The notes under the pieces: model-generated
Told to the model about the DNA's origin: nothing
Seen by the model: the letters and a program-made list of their open reading frames with translations, nothing else
Databases searched by the model: none
Assembly: GCF_013337765.1 (NCBI RefSeq)
Contig: NZ_VBSB01000003.1
Location: 521,462 to 585,461 of the forward strand
Direction: 5' to 3'
DNA length: 64,000 bases
Source: Mycolicibacterium sphagni
GTDB lineage: Bacteria > Actinomycetota > Actinomycetes > Mycobacteriales > Mycobacteriaceae
Shown here: positions 40,890 through 50,341 of the stretch, piece by piece
How positions within the stretch are numbered: position 1 is the first letter of the stretch
Layout: each line of letters begins with the position of its first letter
Made by a program: the position numbers and the translations under genes

Positions 40890-41488
40890 ACCGACAAGGT
40901 CCGCTGCGCGGCCAGGCCATCAGTGAGCAGCCGCAACCCGAACGCGAAACCGGCGGACGGATCCGCAGGCACCGATCGAAGATCGGCACTCCAGTCCAAT
41001 GTCGCCGGCCCAGCGGCTCCAGCCGCGTCCCACTGCAGCCGCGATTGCTCGTCGGCGGTCGCCCCCAGCACGTAGTGCAGCACGGTGCGGGCGGCCTGGA
41101 CCCGATGGGCACTGTCCACGCCCGCCTCGCCGGCGGCCTCGGCCAGCACACCCAGGATCTGCTCGACGGCCCGCGACTGCCCGGCGGCGAAGCTGGCCGA
41201 CACCAGCTCGGCCCCGTCGGTGTGCGACAGCAGCGCGTCCCGCAGGCCGCGGCACACCGTCTCGATGCGGTCCCGCCAGTCCATCGGGGCCGGCTCGGCG
41301 CAGGCCGGGACCAGCACATGGTCGGCGACGGCACCGAGAAGTTCCTGCTTGTTGGCGAAGTGCCAGTACAGCGCGCCGGGGGTGACATCGAGCTCCCGGG
41401 CCAGCCGGCGCATGGTGAGGTCGGCGATCCCGTAACCGTCCAGGATCGCCGCCGCCTTGGCGACCACGTCGCGTTTGTGCAGCTGCAC
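40886..41488 (-). CDS. bioQ: TetR-family biotin regulator
   Basis: A 200-residue TetR protein, by context the BioQ repressor of biotin genes. The DNA-binding domain reads VVAKAAAILDGYGIADLTMRRLARELDVTPGALYWHFANK, an N-terminal HTH of the TetR/AcrR type followed by a helical ligand domain. It is divergent from bioB with a TGAAC-N3-GTTCA box in the gap and a second copy before bioF, as expected for autoregulation plus control of bioFD and bioB. The GTG at 41488 is the start. The name rests on context and operator, not on sequence comparison. Confidence 0.82.
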   Translation of the reverse strand: MQLHKRDVVAKAAAILDGYGIADLTMRRLARELDVTPGALYWHFANKQELLGAVADHVLVPACAEPAPMDWRDRIETVCRGLRDALLSHTDGAELVSASFAAGQSRAVEQILGVLAEAAGEAGVDSAHRVQAARTVLHYVLGATADEQSRLQWDAAGAAGPATLDWSADLRSVPADPSAGFAFGLRLLTDGLAAQRTLSV

Positions 41489-41541
41489 GCCCGACCACCC
41501 CCTTCCCCGGGTCGCTTCGCTCCTGCCTCAGTACGCTACCC

Positions 41542-41554
41542 TGAACACTGTTCA
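41542..41554. promoter_or_regulatory. BioQ operator between bioQ and bioB
   Basis: TGAAC-ACT-GTTCA is a perfect palindrome 22 bases before the bioB start. An extra TGAAC half-site follows at 41562-41566, forming GTTCA-N7-TGAAC with the first. The TACCCT immediately upstream could be the -10 hexamer, so binding would block the promoter. Confidence 0.82.
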
Positions 41555-41576
41555 AGTTCGCTGAACGTAGGAGGAC

Positions 41577-42590
41577 ATGCAGGTGACGCAGGCAGCGGTG
41601 GACGTATTGGCACTGGCGCGCGAGCAGGTGCTCGAGCGCGGCGAGGGCTTGTCCCGCGATCAGGTGCTCGAGGTCCTGCAACTGTCCGACGACCACCTCG
41701 AGGAACTCCTCGCGCTGGCCCACGAGGTCCGGATGAAGTGGTGCGGCCCCGAGGTCGAGGTCGAGGGCATCATCAGCCTGAAAACCGGTGGCTGCCCGGA
41801 GGATTGCCACTTCTGCTCGCAGTCGGGCCTGTTCGCCTCGCCGGTGCGCAGCGCATGGCTGGACATTCCCAGCCTGGTCGAGGCGGCCAAGCAGACCGCC
41901 AAATCCGGTGCCACCGAGTTCTGCATCGTGGCCGCCGTGCGCGGGCCCGACGAGCGGCTGCTGGCACAGGTCGCCGCAGGCATCGAGGCCATCCGCAACG
42001 AGGTCGACATTCAGATCGCCTGCTCGCTGGGCATGCTGACGCAGGAGCAGGTGGACCGTCTCAAGGAGATGGGCGTCCACCGCTACAACCACAATCTCGA
42101 GACCGCGCAGTCCTACTTCCCGAACGTCGTGACGACGCACTCGTGGGAAGAGCGCTGGGGCACGCTGGAGATGGTTCGTGAGGCCGGCATGGAGGTCTGC
42201 TGCGGCGGCATCCTCGGCATGGGCGAGACGCTCGAGCAGCGCGCCGAATTCGCCGCCAATCTGGCTGAACTGGACCCGCACGAGGTGCCGCTGAACTTCC
42301 TGAACCCGCGGCCGGGCACGCCGTTCGGCGATCTGGAGGTGCTGCCCGCCGCCGAGGCGCTCAAGGCGGTCGCCGCGTTCCGCCTCGCACTGCCGCGCAC
42401 GATGCTCCGGTTCGCCGGCGGCCGGGAGATCACCCTCGGTGACCTGGGCGCCAAGCAGGGCATCCTCGGCGGTATCAACGCCGTGATTGTCGGAAACTAC
42501 CTGACCACGCTGGGCCGACCGGCGGAGGCTGATCTCGAGTTGCTCGAAGATCTGCAGATGCCGATCAAGGCTCTCAACGCCAGCCTGTAG
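41577..42590 (+). CDS. bioB: Biotin synthase
   Basis: Radical-SAM enzyme inserting sulfur into dethiobiotin. The 337-residue protein has the SAM cluster motif C73-x3-C77-x2-C80 (CPEDCHFC), then [14 protein letters not shown] and the downstream conserved stretch [13 protein letters not shown]. The ribosome site AGGAGG precedes the ATG at 41577. It is followed within 6 bases by bsaP, its accessory protein, and is under the BioQ box. Confidence 0.96.
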   Translation: MQVTQAAVDVLALAREQVLERGEGLSRDQVLEVLQLSDDHLEELLALAHEVRMKWCGPEVEVEGIISLKTGGCPEDCHFCSQSGLFASPVRSAWLDIPSLVEAAKQTAKSGATEFCIVAAVRGPDERLLAQVAAGIEAIRNEVDIQIACSLGMLTQEQVDRLKEMGVHRYNHNLETAQSYFPNVVTTHSWEERWGTLEMVREAGMEVCCGGILGMGETLEQRAEFAANLAELDPHEVPLNFLNPRPGTPFGDLEVLPAAEALKAVAAFRLALPRTMLRFAGGREITLGDLGAKQGILGGINAVIVGNYLTTLGRPAEADLELLEDLQMPIKALNASL

Positions 42591-42596
42591 AACCGA

Positions 42597-42827
42597 ATGA
42601 TGGTTCACGAACTGCCCGCCCCCGTCGGTGCCGGGGTTTTCAACGTGTACACCGGTGGACCCGCGGGCAGTGTGGTGCCCACCGCGGCCCAGCTCGGGCT
42701 GGAGCCGCCGCGGTTCTGTGCCGAGTGCGGCCGCCGGATGGTGGTGCAGGTGCGCCCGGACGGCTGGTGGGCCAAGTGTGCGCGGCACGGCCGCGTCGAT
42801 TCCCACGACCTCGAGGCGCAGCGATGA
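42597..42827 (+). CDS. bsaP: Biotin synthase auxiliary protein
   Basis: A 76-residue protein matching M. tuberculosis Rv1590, reported as an iron-sulfur auxiliary protein needed by actinobacterial biotin synthase. Three cysteines and a histidine are placed for metal binding: C41, C44, C61 and H64 (FCAECGRRM and KCARHG). It sits between bioB and the DUF2567 membrane gene, overlapping the latter as ATGA. The start is the first of two adjacent ATG codons. Confidence 0.85.
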   Translation: MMVHELPAPVGAGVFNVYTGGPAGSVVPTAAQLGLEPPRFCAECGRRMVVQVRPDGWWAKCARHGRVDSHDLEAQR

Positions 42828-43402
42828 CTCGGCGCAAGGCGGCCGTCGTCGTGATCATCGGCCTGACGCTCGCGGGTGCGCTGATCGGCGGTCTGTGGTC
42901 GGTACTGGCCCCGCCGGCTCATGGCGTCATTGCGCTGACCCGCTCGGGCCAGCGGGTGCAGACCTACCTGGGCAGTGAATCCGACCATCTGTTCGTGTCG
43001 GCCGCGATGCTGATCGGGCTGCTGACGTCGATGGCGATCGTGGCCGCCGTGCTGGTGTGGCAGTGGCGTGCCCACCGCGGACCGCTGATGGCGACGGCGC
43101 TGTGGGTGGGCCTGGTCGCCGCCACGGGTGCTGCCGCGGCTGTCGGTGCGGCCCTGGTGCACTGGCATTACGGTGCGGTGCCGTTCGATACCGCACCGGT
43201 GACACGTGAGAGCCGGGTCTTCTACTACTCCGAGGCGCCGCCGGTGTTCTTCGCCCGCGGTCCGTGGCAGGTCGCGACGACGCTGCTGTTCCCGGCTGCG
43301 GTTGCCGCGCTCACCTACGCCTTGATGGCGGTCGCTACCCCGCGTGACGACCTGGGGGCGTCGCCGCCGCTGGAACGCACACCGCTAGGCGCCACGCCCT
43401 AG
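42824..43402 (+). CDS. DUF2567-like membrane protein (Rv1591 type)
   Basis: A 192-residue membrane protein with four hydrophobic segments (around residues 8-28, 57-80, 88-112 and 150-172) and a proline-rich C-terminus. It corresponds in position to Rv1591, which follows the bsaP orthologue. Between TM1 and TM2 there is a soluble loop ([22 protein letters not shown]). Function unknown; coupling to bsaP by ATGA overlap could hint at a biotin-related task but proves nothing. Confidence 0.75.
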   Translation: MTRRKAAVVVIIGLTLAGALIGGLWSVLAPPAHGVIALTRSGQRVQTYLGSESDHLFVSAAMLIGLLTSMAIVAAVLVWQWRAHRGPLMATALWVGLVAATGAAAAVGAALVHWHYGAVPFDTAPVTRESRVFYYSEAPPVFFARGPWQVATTLLFPAAVAALTYALMAVATPRDDLGASPPLERTPLGATP

Positions 43403-43525
43403 AGGTCGTAATTCCGCCAGCGCACTCCTGCGCGCGGATGATGTCGTTGTCGGCGTGAAAAAAATGGTTGTCGACGTCTGGATTCGCGCACCGGCCAATC
43501 TTCGTGCGCCCGCGCTCTCGCCGAA

Positions 43526-44140
43526 TTGCCAGGAGCCACCAGGGTTCTGCGATTCCTGAAGCCACCCGCCGAGAGGGCGTTCGGTGCATTCACCGACACG
43601 CTGCTGTCTGTCGATCCGTACGCGCCTACCGCCTGTGCCGGGTGGTCGGTCCACGACCTCACCGCGCATCTGGCGGCGGGCTCGGCCGAGATCGCCGACC
43701 TCGTCGAGCTCGAACTGGCCGAGGGGCGCACGCGCCCGACCCGCGGCTTCGACGAACGTGAAGCGCCGTATCGGGCACTGTCGCCGAAAAAGTTGCGCCG
43801 CAGCTTCTTTGCCGAAGCCCTGCGCGCCACCGTCGCCGTCGAGCGGCTGGCGGCGGCGGACGACGGACAACGCCGCGTCATGTTCACCGGCGTCGCGCTG
43901 GACGCCCCGACGTTGATCCTGCACATCGAAAGCGAACTGGTGCTTCACCGTTGGGATATCGCCGGTTCCGACGACGTCAGCATCGCGGCGCTGAGTGATC
44001 CGCGGCTGGCCGAACATGCGGTGACAACGGTTGCGGCCATGCAGCCCAACGTGTTTGCGTCAGGGGGCCTGGTCACGAATGTGGGGGACTGCCACCCGGC
44101 GGAGCGAACCCTACTGCTGTGGGGACGCAGGCCGGATTAG
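43526..44140 (+). CDS. Maleylpyruvate isomerase-like (DinB-fold) protein
   Basis: A 204-residue protein whose N-terminal half has the four-helix pattern of mycothiol-dependent maleylpyruvate isomerase-type proteins (ACAGWSVHDLTAHLAAGSAE, with the conserved W-x3-D-x3-H), and a less conserved C-terminal half (LHIESELVLHRWDIAGSD). The annotated start is a TTG at 43526 because no in-frame ATG or GTG exists nearby, so the true N-terminus is uncertain. The 123-base gap before it shows no clear signal. It converges on the lipase gene 10 bases away. Confidence 0.65.
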   Translation: MPGATRVLRFLKPPAERAFGAFTDTLLSVDPYAPTACAGWSVHDLTAHLAAGSAEIADLVELELAEGRTRPTRGFDEREAPYRALSPKKLRRSFFAEALRATVAVERLAAADDGQRRVMFTGVALDAPTLILHIESELVLHRWDIAGSDDVSIAALSDPRLAEHAVTTVAAMQPNVFASGGLVTNVGDCHPAERTLLLWGRRPD

Positions 44141-44150
44141 AGCGGGCCCC

Positions 44151-45497
44151 TTACAGCGGGCGCAGTGGAATCCGGCCGCCACAGACCACCCGGGCGACGA
44201 TCCCGCCGAGGCGCAGCATGCCCGCGTAGGTCACCGGGTTGAGCAGCGTCGGCCACTTGGTGCGCACGATGTGCTCGTCGATCGGGCGACCGTCGAACCG
44301 GTCGATCAGCCAGCGCAGCGCCATCGGAGCCGACATCGGGTGCAGCAGCATGTGCTCGCTGAGCATGTCGCGGTGGTAAGTCACCTGCGCGCCGCCCGAC
44401 GAGTAGGTGTGCGCCAGATCGTCGATGTCTTCGACGGCGATCACCGAGTCGTGGACGGCCTGCACGATCAGGACCGGCAGATCGGGCACCGCCTTGCCGA
44501 GTTTGATGTTCTCGAAGACGTATTGGACCTCGGGCATCGCCAGGACGTCTTCCAGCGGCGGGCGCACCAGGTCGTCCATATCGGTGCGGAACAGCCGGAT
44601 GACGGCTTCCGCCGTCGTCATCGTCTCCAGCCGCCGCAACAGTGCCTTGCCGGCCTCGGTGGCGTTGTCCTCGATGACCCGATTCAGGTCGGGGTAGGTC
44701 TTGGCCAGCGCGGACACCACCAGCGCGGGCAGCGCGGCCAGATACGAGCCGTTGAGCCGGCGGAAGGTGTGGCCGAGGTCGCCGACCGGTGAGCCCAGCA
44801 CCGCACCCACGACGTTGAGCTCGGGGGCATATTCGGCATGCACTTCGGCCGCCCACGCACTGGCCAGGCCGCCGCCGGAGTAGCCCCACAAGCCGATCTG
44901 GGTGTCTGCGGCGAGGCCGAACTGTTCGAAGCCGAGGGTGGCCCGCAGTCCGTCGAGGACGGCGTAGCCGGGCTCGTAGGGGGCGCCCCACATGCCCTCG
45001 GGTCCTTCATGGTCCGGGACCGACACCACCCAGCCCTCGGCGAGTGCGGCCGCGACCAGCAGGTATTCCAGCTGGGCGATCGAGCCCAGCGACTTGGCCC
45101 GCCGGCGCAGCGCGTACGACGGGAAGCAGCGCGAGGCCACCGCATCGATGGCGCACTGGTAGGAGACGACGTTGCGGACCTGAGCGGGGGTGTGCCCGGT
45201 CGGGATGAGCACCGTGGTGACGGTGGCCTGCGGCAGCCCGTTGTGGTCGGTGGTGCGGTACAGCAGCTGCGTGGCGCGGACTCGCTGCGGGATCAACCCG
45301 AGAAAGCCCAGCTCGACGTCGCGGGAGCGCAGCACGGTGCCCGGTTCGGCGTGTTCGAAGCCGGCGGGGGGCTCGTAGAACGGGTCCTCGGGCGGCAGCG
45401 ACGGATGCGCGCCGCGCTCGATCTCCTCGTGCGGGGCGCGTCCAATCCATTCGGGGCTCGGGGCCCCGGTGCTGACCGGATGCATCCCGTCCTTCAT
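44151..45497 (-). CDS. Secretory-lipase-family esterase (Rv1592c type)
   Basis: A 448-residue alpha/beta-hydrolase of the LIP/secretory lipase family found in mycobacteria. The nucleophile elbow is [12 protein letters not shown]; the acid is likely in [11 protein letters not shown] and the histidine in [11 protein letters not shown] see no convincing signal peptide, which matches the mycobacterial homologue. It lies 32 bases after nrtR on the same strand and may be co-transcribed with it. The lipid substrate is unknown. Confidence 0.85.
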   Translation of the reverse strand: MKDGMHPVSTGAPSPEWIGRAPHEEIERGAHPSLPPEDPFYEPPAGFEHAEPGTVLRSRDVELGFLGLIPQRVRATQLLYRTTDHNGLPQATVTTVLIPTGHTPAQVRNVVSYQCAIDAVASRCFPSYALRRRAKSLGSIAQLEYLLVAAALAEGWVVSVPDHEGPEGMWGAPYEPGYAVLDGLRATLGFEQFGLAADTQIGLWGYSGGGLASAWAAEVHAEYAPELNVVGAVLGSPVGDLGHTFRRLNGSYLAALPALVVSALAKTYPDLNRVIEDNATEAGKALLRRLETMTTAEAVIRLFRTDMDDLVRPPLEDVLAMPEVQYVFENIKLGKAVPDLPVLIVQAVHDSVIAVEDIDDLAHTYSSGGAQVTYHRDMLSEHMLLHPMSAPMALRWLIDRFDGRPIDEHIVRTKWPTLLNPVTYAGMLRLGGIVARVVCGGRIPLRPL

Positions 45498-45529
45498 ACC
45501 TTAAGAAGGATCTAAGAATCCAGTGCGAC

Positions 45530-46222
45530 TCACCCGGGCGGCCGTAGTGCAGCAAATTCGTCGGTCACCCGGATCTGAGAGTCGGTGAAGCGATAGAGCG
45601 CCGCTGGACGGCCCCCGGTGCGGCCCGGATGGGCGGTCGTCCCGGTCGGCGTGATGACCCCGCGACGAGCCAGGACTCGTTGCAGATTGGTGGCGTCGAC
45701 CTGGTAGCCGAGCGCGGCGCCGTAGATGTCGCGTAACGTCGAGAGCGCGAATTCCGTTGGTGCCAAGGCAAATCCGATGTTGGTGTATGACAGCTTGGCG
45801 GCCAGCCGGGTCCTGGCGTATTCGATCATCGGGGCGTGGTCGAACGCCATCTCCGGCAATGCGTTCACCGGATGCCAGCGGGTGTCCGGCGGCAGCACCG
45901 GAGTGGCGGGGGAGGGGATCAGCCCGAGGAACGTCGAGGCGATCGTGCGGACGTCGGGCACCCGGCCCGGATCGGAGAAGACGGCCAGTTGTTCCAAGTG
46001 GGCGATCTCACGCACGTCGACCTTCTCGGCGAGCTGCCGGCGCACCGAACTGGTCAGGTCCTCGTCGGCGCGCAGCCGACCGCCGGGCAGTGACCACTTG
46101 CCGCGTTCGGGCGCCAGTGCGCGTTGCCATAACAGCACGTTAAGGGCGGGTTTACGGGAGTGGGCGTCGCCAACCTGGAATACGACGGCGAGCACTTCGT
46201 GTTCGGTGCTAGTATGGACCAC
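45530..46222 (-). CDS. nrtR: Nudix-domain repressor of NAD biosynthesis
   Basis: A 230-residue NrtR-type regulator: an N-terminal Nudix domain ([14 protein letters not shown]) and a C-terminal winged helix ([25 protein letters not shown] ... GRPAALYRF). The Nudix box is degenerate: where catalytic enzymes have RE-x-x-EE it reads RQLAEK, so hydrolase activity is doubtful and ligand sensing is more likely. GTG at 46222 directly follows a TATAAT at a 7-base distance on the minus strand, which would make the mRNA leaderless. The gene is divergent from nadABC over a strong palindrome. Confidence 0.86.
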   Translation of the reverse strand: MVHTSTEHEVLAVVFQVGDAHSRKPALNVLLWQRALAPERGKWSLPGGRLRADEDLTSSVRRQLAEKVDVREIAHLEQLAVFSDPGRVPDVRTIASTFLGLIPSPATPVLPPDTRWHPVNALPEMAFDHAPMIEYARTRLAAKLSYTNIGFALAPTEFALSTLRDIYGAALGYQVDATNLQRVLARRGVITPTGTTAHPGRTGGRPAALYRFTDSQIRVTDEFAALRPPG

Positions 46223-46245
46223 GTTTTCGATTATAAGTCGAAAAC
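46223..46245. promoter_or_regulatory. NrtR operator and divergent nrtR/nadA promoters
   Basis: GTTTTCGA-TTATAAG-TCGAAAAC is a 23-base palindrome with perfect 8-base arms, the only strong dyad in the 48-base gap. On the minus strand it contains TATAAT (46235-46230), a canonical -10 whose start point would fall on the nrtR GTG. On the plus strand TATAAG could serve nadA. Occupancy would shut both promoters. Confidence 0.85.
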
Positions 46246-46270
46246 CTCGGAAGCAAGACAGGAGGCGGAA

Positions 46271-47320
46271 ATGACCGTCCTGGATCGAGCCGACGCCGTC
46301 GATAACGACCTTGTCGCCCGCATCACCAACGGCCCCGGAGGTTACGCCGGCGTGAACGGTGACGAGGAATGGGCCGCCGAGGTGCGCCGCCTCGCCACCT
46401 TGCGCAACGCGACCATCCTGGCGCACAACTATCAGCTGCCGGCCATTCAGGACGTTGCCGACCATGTCGGCGACTCGCTGGCGCTGTCCCGGATCGCCGC
46501 CGAAGCCGCCGAAGAGACGATCGTGTTCTGCGGCGTGCACTTCATGGCCGAGACCGCCAAGATCCTGTCCCCGGAGAAGACGGTGCTGATTCCCGATCAG
46601 CGCGCCGGCTGCTCACTGGCCGACTCCATCACCGCAGAGGATCTGCAGGGCTGGAAGGACGAGCACCCCGGCGCGGTGGTCGTCTCCTACGTCAACACCA
46701 CCGCCGCGGTGAAGGCGCTCACCGACATCTGCTGCACCTCGTCCAATGCCGTCGAGGTCGTGGCCTCCATTCCCGAGGACCGCGAGGTGCTGTTCTGCCC
46801 CGATCAGTTCCTGGGTGCGCACGTCCGCCGGATGACCGGCCGCACAAACCTGCACATCTGGGCCGGTGAGTGCCACGTGCACGCAGGGATCAACGGCGAC
46901 GAGCTGGCCGACCAGGCTCGCAGCCATCCCGATGCCGAGCTGTTCGTGCATCCCGAATGTGGCTGCGCCACTTCGGCGTTGTATCTCGCCGGTGAAGGCG
47001 CTTTCCCGGCCGACCGGGTCAAGATCCTGTCCACCGGCGGCATGCTCGACGCCGCCAAGGCCTCGCACGCCAAGCAGGTGCTGGTGGCCACCGAGGTCGG
47101 GATGCTGCACCAGTTGCGCCGTGCCGCACCGGGTATCGACTTCCAGGCCGTCAACGACCGGGCCTCCTGCAAATACATGAAGATGATCACCCCCGCTGCT
47201 CTGCTGCGCTGCCTGGTCGAAGGCGCCGACGAGGTCGACGTCGATGTTGATACTGCGGCCGCCGCTCGACGCAGTGTGCAGCGGATGATCGAGATCGGTC
47301 AGCCCGGCGGCGGGGAATGA
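46271..47320 (+). CDS. nadA: Quinolinate synthase A
   Basis: Condenses iminoaspartate with dihydroxyacetone phosphate to quinolinate. The 349-residue [4Fe-4S] enzyme begins its first repeat with [21 protein letters not shown]; other seen features are [51 protein letters not shown] and the C-terminal [10 protein letters not shown]. The ATG at 46271 has the ribosome site AGGAGG. First gene of nadABC, controlled by the NrtR operator. Confidence 0.96.
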   Translation: MTVLDRADAVDNDLVARITNGPGGYAGVNGDEEWAAEVRRLATLRNATILAHNYQLPAIQDVADHVGDSLALSRIAAEAAEETIVFCGVHFMAETAKILSPEKTVLIPDQRAGCSLADSITAEDLQGWKDEHPGAVVVSYVNTTAAVKALTDICCTSSNAVEVVASIPEDREVLFCPDQFLGAHVRRMTGRTNLHIWAGECHVHAGINGDELADQARSHPDAELFVHPECGCATSALYLAGEGAFPADRVKILSTGGMLDAAKASHAKQVLVATEVGMLHQLRRAAPGIDFQAVNDRASCKYMKMITPAALLRCLVEGADEVDVDVDTAAAARRSVQRMIEIGQPGGGE

Positions 47321-48879
47321 CCCGCTCCTTCGCCTGCGGCGCCGGCGCAGGAGGCGTCGACTGGCAGCAGCGCGCCGACGTCGTGGTGATCGGCACCGGT
47401 GTGGCCGGCTTGGCCGCCGCGCTGGCCGCACACCGAAAAGGCAGCCGCACAGTCATTTTGAGCAAGGCGCCGGACACCGCGACGTTCTATGCGCAGGGCG
47501 GTATCGCGGTCGTGCTGCCGCACACCGACGACTCCGTGGACGCCCACGTCCGTGACACCCTGGCCGCGGGCGCAGGCCTGTGCGATCCCGACGCGGTGCG
47601 CTCGATCGTCGCGGACGGCTACGGCGCGGTGGCTGATCTGGTCGAGGACGGCGCGCGATTCGACGAGAGCGCTCCCGGTCAGTGGGCGCTCACCCGAGAA
47701 GGCGGCCACTCCCGCCGGCGCATCATCCACGCCGGCGGCGACGCCACCGGCGCCGAGGTGCAGCGTGCACTCGATCATGCTGCCGCCACCCTGGACATCC
47801 GGCGCAATCACGTTGCGCTGCAGATCCTGCACGACGATTCGGCGGTCACCGGGGTGCTGGTCCGCAATGCCGACGGGCTGGGCATTGTGCACTCGCCGTC
47901 GGTCATCCTCGCCACCGGCGGGCTCGGCCATCTCTACCGCGCGACGACGAATCCGGAAGGGTCGACCGGCGACGGCATCGCGCTGGCGCTGTGGGCGGGC
48001 GTCGGTGTCACCGACATCGAATTCGTCCAGTTCCATCCGACGATGTTGTTCGACCGTGACGGCTCCGGACGTCGCCCGCTGATCACCGAGGCGCTGCGCG
48101 GCGAAGGCGCGGTGCTGCACGACGCCCGGGGCGAATCGATGACGACGCATCACCCCATGGGTGACCTCGCGCCGCGCGATATTGTCGCTGCGGCGATCGA
48201 AGCGCGCCTGCGCGAAACCGGCGACAGCTGCGCGTATTTGGACGCGCGAGGCGTGAAGGACCTGGTGCAACGCTTCCCGACGGTGACGGCGGCCTGCCGA
48301 GCCGCCGGCATCGACCCGACGCGTGAGCCGATCCCGGTCGTGCCGGGCGCGCACTACAGCTGCGGCGGCGTCGCCACCGACGTATCCGGCCGTACCGAGC
48401 TGCCCGGCCTGTTCGCCGCCGGTGAGGTGGCCAGGACCGGCATGCATGGTGCCAACCGGCTGGCCTCCAACAGCCTGCTGGAAGGCCTGGTCGTCGGCGC
48501 CCGCGCGGGCCGGACCGCCGTCGAGCATGCCCGCGACGCGGGTGCGATGATGGCGAAAATCGAAGAGCTCCAACATACTTCGCTGGACCGCCGGGTGTTG
48601 CAGACCGCGATGACGGAATACGCCTCGGTGGTCCGCGACGACGACGGGTTGCGGCGCCTCACCGATACGCTGGCGGCGGCGACGCCGCGGCAGATGACCA
48701 CCCGGGCTGCGGCCGAGGACGTCGCGCTCACGGTGACCGCTCGCGCGGTGGCCGCAGCGGCCCTGGCGCGTAGCGAATCTCGTGGTTGCCACCATCGCGG
48801 CGACCATCCCGATGCCGATCCGGCCCAGGCCTTCAGCCGCACTCTGCACGGCGACCGCGCGGAGGCGTGCCTGGGATGA
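47317..48879 (+). CDS. nadB: L-aspartate oxidase
   Basis: Oxidises L-aspartate to iminoaspartate with FAD. The 520-residue flavoprotein of the succinate dehydrogenase family has the dinucleotide fold [15 protein letters not shown], the FAD segment [31 protein letters not shown] and the histidine/arginine region [10 protein letters not shown]. It is coupled to nadA (ATGA overlap) and to nadC. Confidence 0.95.
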   Translation: MTRSFACGAGAGGVDWQQRADVVVIGTGVAGLAAALAAHRKGSRTVILSKAPDTATFYAQGGIAVVLPHTDDSVDAHVRDTLAAGAGLCDPDAVRSIVADGYGAVADLVEDGARFDESAPGQWALTREGGHSRRRIIHAGGDATGAEVQRALDHAAATLDIRRNHVALQILHDDSAVTGVLVRNADGLGIVHSPSVILATGGLGHLYRATTNPEGSTGDGIALALWAGVGVTDIEFVQFHPTMLFDRDGSGRRPLITEALRGEGAVLHDARGESMTTHHPMGDLAPRDIVAAAIEARLRETGDSCAYLDARGVKDLVQRFPTVTAACRAAGIDPTREPIPVVPGAHYSCGGVATDVSGRTELPGLFAAGEVARTGMHGANRLASNSLLEGLVVGARAGRTAVEHARDAGAMMAKIEELQHTSLDRRVLQTAMTEYASVVRDDDGLRRLTDTLAAATPRQMTTRAAAEDVALTVTARAVAAAALARSESRGCHHRGDHPDADPAQAFSRTLHGDRAEACLG

Positions 48880-49733
48880 ATCTCACCGACGACGAGCGGG
48901 CCGAAGCTCGTATCACGATCCTTCGCGGCCTCGATGAGGACCTGCGCTACGGACCCGACGTCACCACGCTGGCCACGGTCCCCGAAGACGCCACCACGGT
49001 GGCGTCGCTGGTGTCCCGGGAGCCCGGCGTGGCCGCAGGCATCGACGTCGCTCTGCTGGTTCTCGACGAGGTGCTCGGCGAGAACGGCTACGTGGTCCTG
49101 GACCGCGTCGAGGACGGCACCAGGCTTGATGCCGGGACGACACTGCTGCAGATCGAAGGCCCGACCCGCGGGCTGCTGACCGCCGAACGGACCCTGCTCA
49201 ACCTGGTCTGCCACCTGTCCGGTATCGCCACCGCCACCGCGGCGTGGGTGGACGCCGTCGAGGGCACCAACGCCCAGATCCGCGACACCCGCAAAACGCT
49301 GCCGGGGCTGCGGGCGCTGCAGAAATACGCCGTGCGGGTCGGCGGCGGGGTCAATCACCGGATGGGTCTTGGCGATGCCGCGCTGATCAAGGACAACCAC
49401 GTCGCAGCCGCCGGGTCGGTGGTCGCCGCCCTGCGGGCCGTTCGCGCAGCCGCCCCGGACCTGCCGTGCGAGGTCGAGGTCGACACCCTCGAACAGCTCG
49501 ACGAGGTGCTCGCCGAGGACGTACAACTGGTCCTGCTGGACAACTTCCCGGTCTGGCAGACCCAGATCGCCGTGCAGCGTCGTAACGCCAATGCGCCGGG
49601 TGTGCTGCTGGAGTCCTCGGGTGGCCTCAGCTTGGACAGTGCCGCCGAATATGCCGGAACCGGGGTGGACTTCTTTGCCGTGGGTGCGTTGACTCACTCG
49701 GTACGGGTCCTCGACGTCGGTCTGGACCTCTGA
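48876..49733 (+). CDS. nadC: Nicotinate-nucleotide pyrophosphorylase (carboxylating)
   Basis: Converts quinolinate and PRPP to nicotinate mononucleotide. The 285-residue type II phosphoribosyltransferase shows ERTLLNLVCHLSGIAT, the RDTRKTLPGLRALQKYAV signature, GGGVNHRMGLGD, IKDNH and EVDTLEQ. The ATG at 48876 overlaps the nadB stop. A long hairpin follows the stop, before the convergent gene. Confidence 0.95.
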   Translation: MNLTDDERAEARITILRGLDEDLRYGPDVTTLATVPEDATTVASLVSREPGVAAGIDVALLVLDEVLGENGYVVLDRVEDGTRLDAGTTLLQIEGPTRGLLTAERTLLNLVCHLSGIATATAAWVDAVEGTNAQIRDTRKTLPGLRALQKYAVRVGGGVNHRMGLGDAALIKDNHVAAAGSVVAALRAVRAAAPDLPCEVEVDTLEQLDEVLAEDVQLVLLDNFPVWQTQIAVQRRNANAPGVLLESSGGLSLDSAAEYAGTGVDFFAVGALTHSVRVLDVGLDL

Positions 49734-49777
49734 TCCAACACAGGGCGTCGGACCTCGACCAAACGAATGCAGAAATC

Positions 49778-49832
49778 GAGTCAGACGTGAGAGCGGGCCC
49801 GCCCGAGGGATCGTCGCTCTCAGTTCTGACTC
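49778..49832. terminator. Long hairpin between nadC and the convergent gene
   Basis: An 18-base stem (49778-49795 with 49815-49832) pairs at 16 positions, broken only by a 2-base mismatch, around a 19-base loop. It sits between two converging stop codons and can serve both strands as a terminator; there is no U-tract, as is common in mycobacteria. A mobile small palindromic repeat is an alternative. Confidence 0.6.
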
Positions 49833-49845
49833 GGTGCGAAGATTC

Positions 49846-50259
49846 CTAGGCGATATCGGCGACGAACGCGCCGACGCCGCGCTTGACGCCCCGGCGGGCA
49901 ACCCCGGGCAGGGACGGATCGTCGGTACCGGCAGGCACCACCCGCGGGTTGATCAGGTGCAGGTCGTGCCGCCCGTGACGGATGTCGGCCTCGCCGGCAG
50001 CCAGGATGTTCTTGACCCAGTTGGTCTTACCGTGGCCCAGCATGATGGCGATGGTGTCGCCCTTGCGGAAGGCCGAAACCACTGTCTCGTACTGCGTGCC
50101 CGAGGTGCGGCCGCGGTGTTTGACGACCGACATGCCCGGCATGTACTTGGCCAGCGGTTTCACAGCGGGGTTGAAGTACTTGATCTGGAAGTTCTCGAAC
50201 CAGACCGGGAACTTCATCGGTACGCCGGGGGCGTTGTTCGGGTGATCCTTGGTCGCCAT
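49846..50259 (-). CDS. Deazaflavin(F420)-dependent nitroreductase family protein
   Basis: A 137-residue Ddn-like split-barrel protein, in the position of M. tuberculosis Rv1598c. Seen: an N-terminal helix (NFQIKYFNPAVKPLAKYMPG), then VVKHRGRTSGTQYETVV with the family's G-R-x-SG pattern in place of KTG, IAIMLGHGKTNWVKNILAAGEADIR and INPRVV. Such proteins act with F420H2 at the membrane. It lies 82 bases after the LysE gene on the same strand. The substrate is unknown. Confidence 0.82.
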   Translation of the reverse strand: MATKDHPNNAPGVPMKFPVWFENFQIKYFNPAVKPLAKYMPGMSVVKHRGRTSGTQYETVVSAFRKGDTIAIMLGHGKTNWVKNILAAGEADIRHGRHDLHLINPRVVPAGTDDPSLPGVARRGVKRGVGAFVADIA

Positions 50260-50341
50260 AGGGCCAATCTAGCCCCTGCCGTCCGAGCCGTTCTGGCCGT
50301 TGCGTGTGGTGCCGACACCTCCGCGGCTTCGGCCGTCCCCG

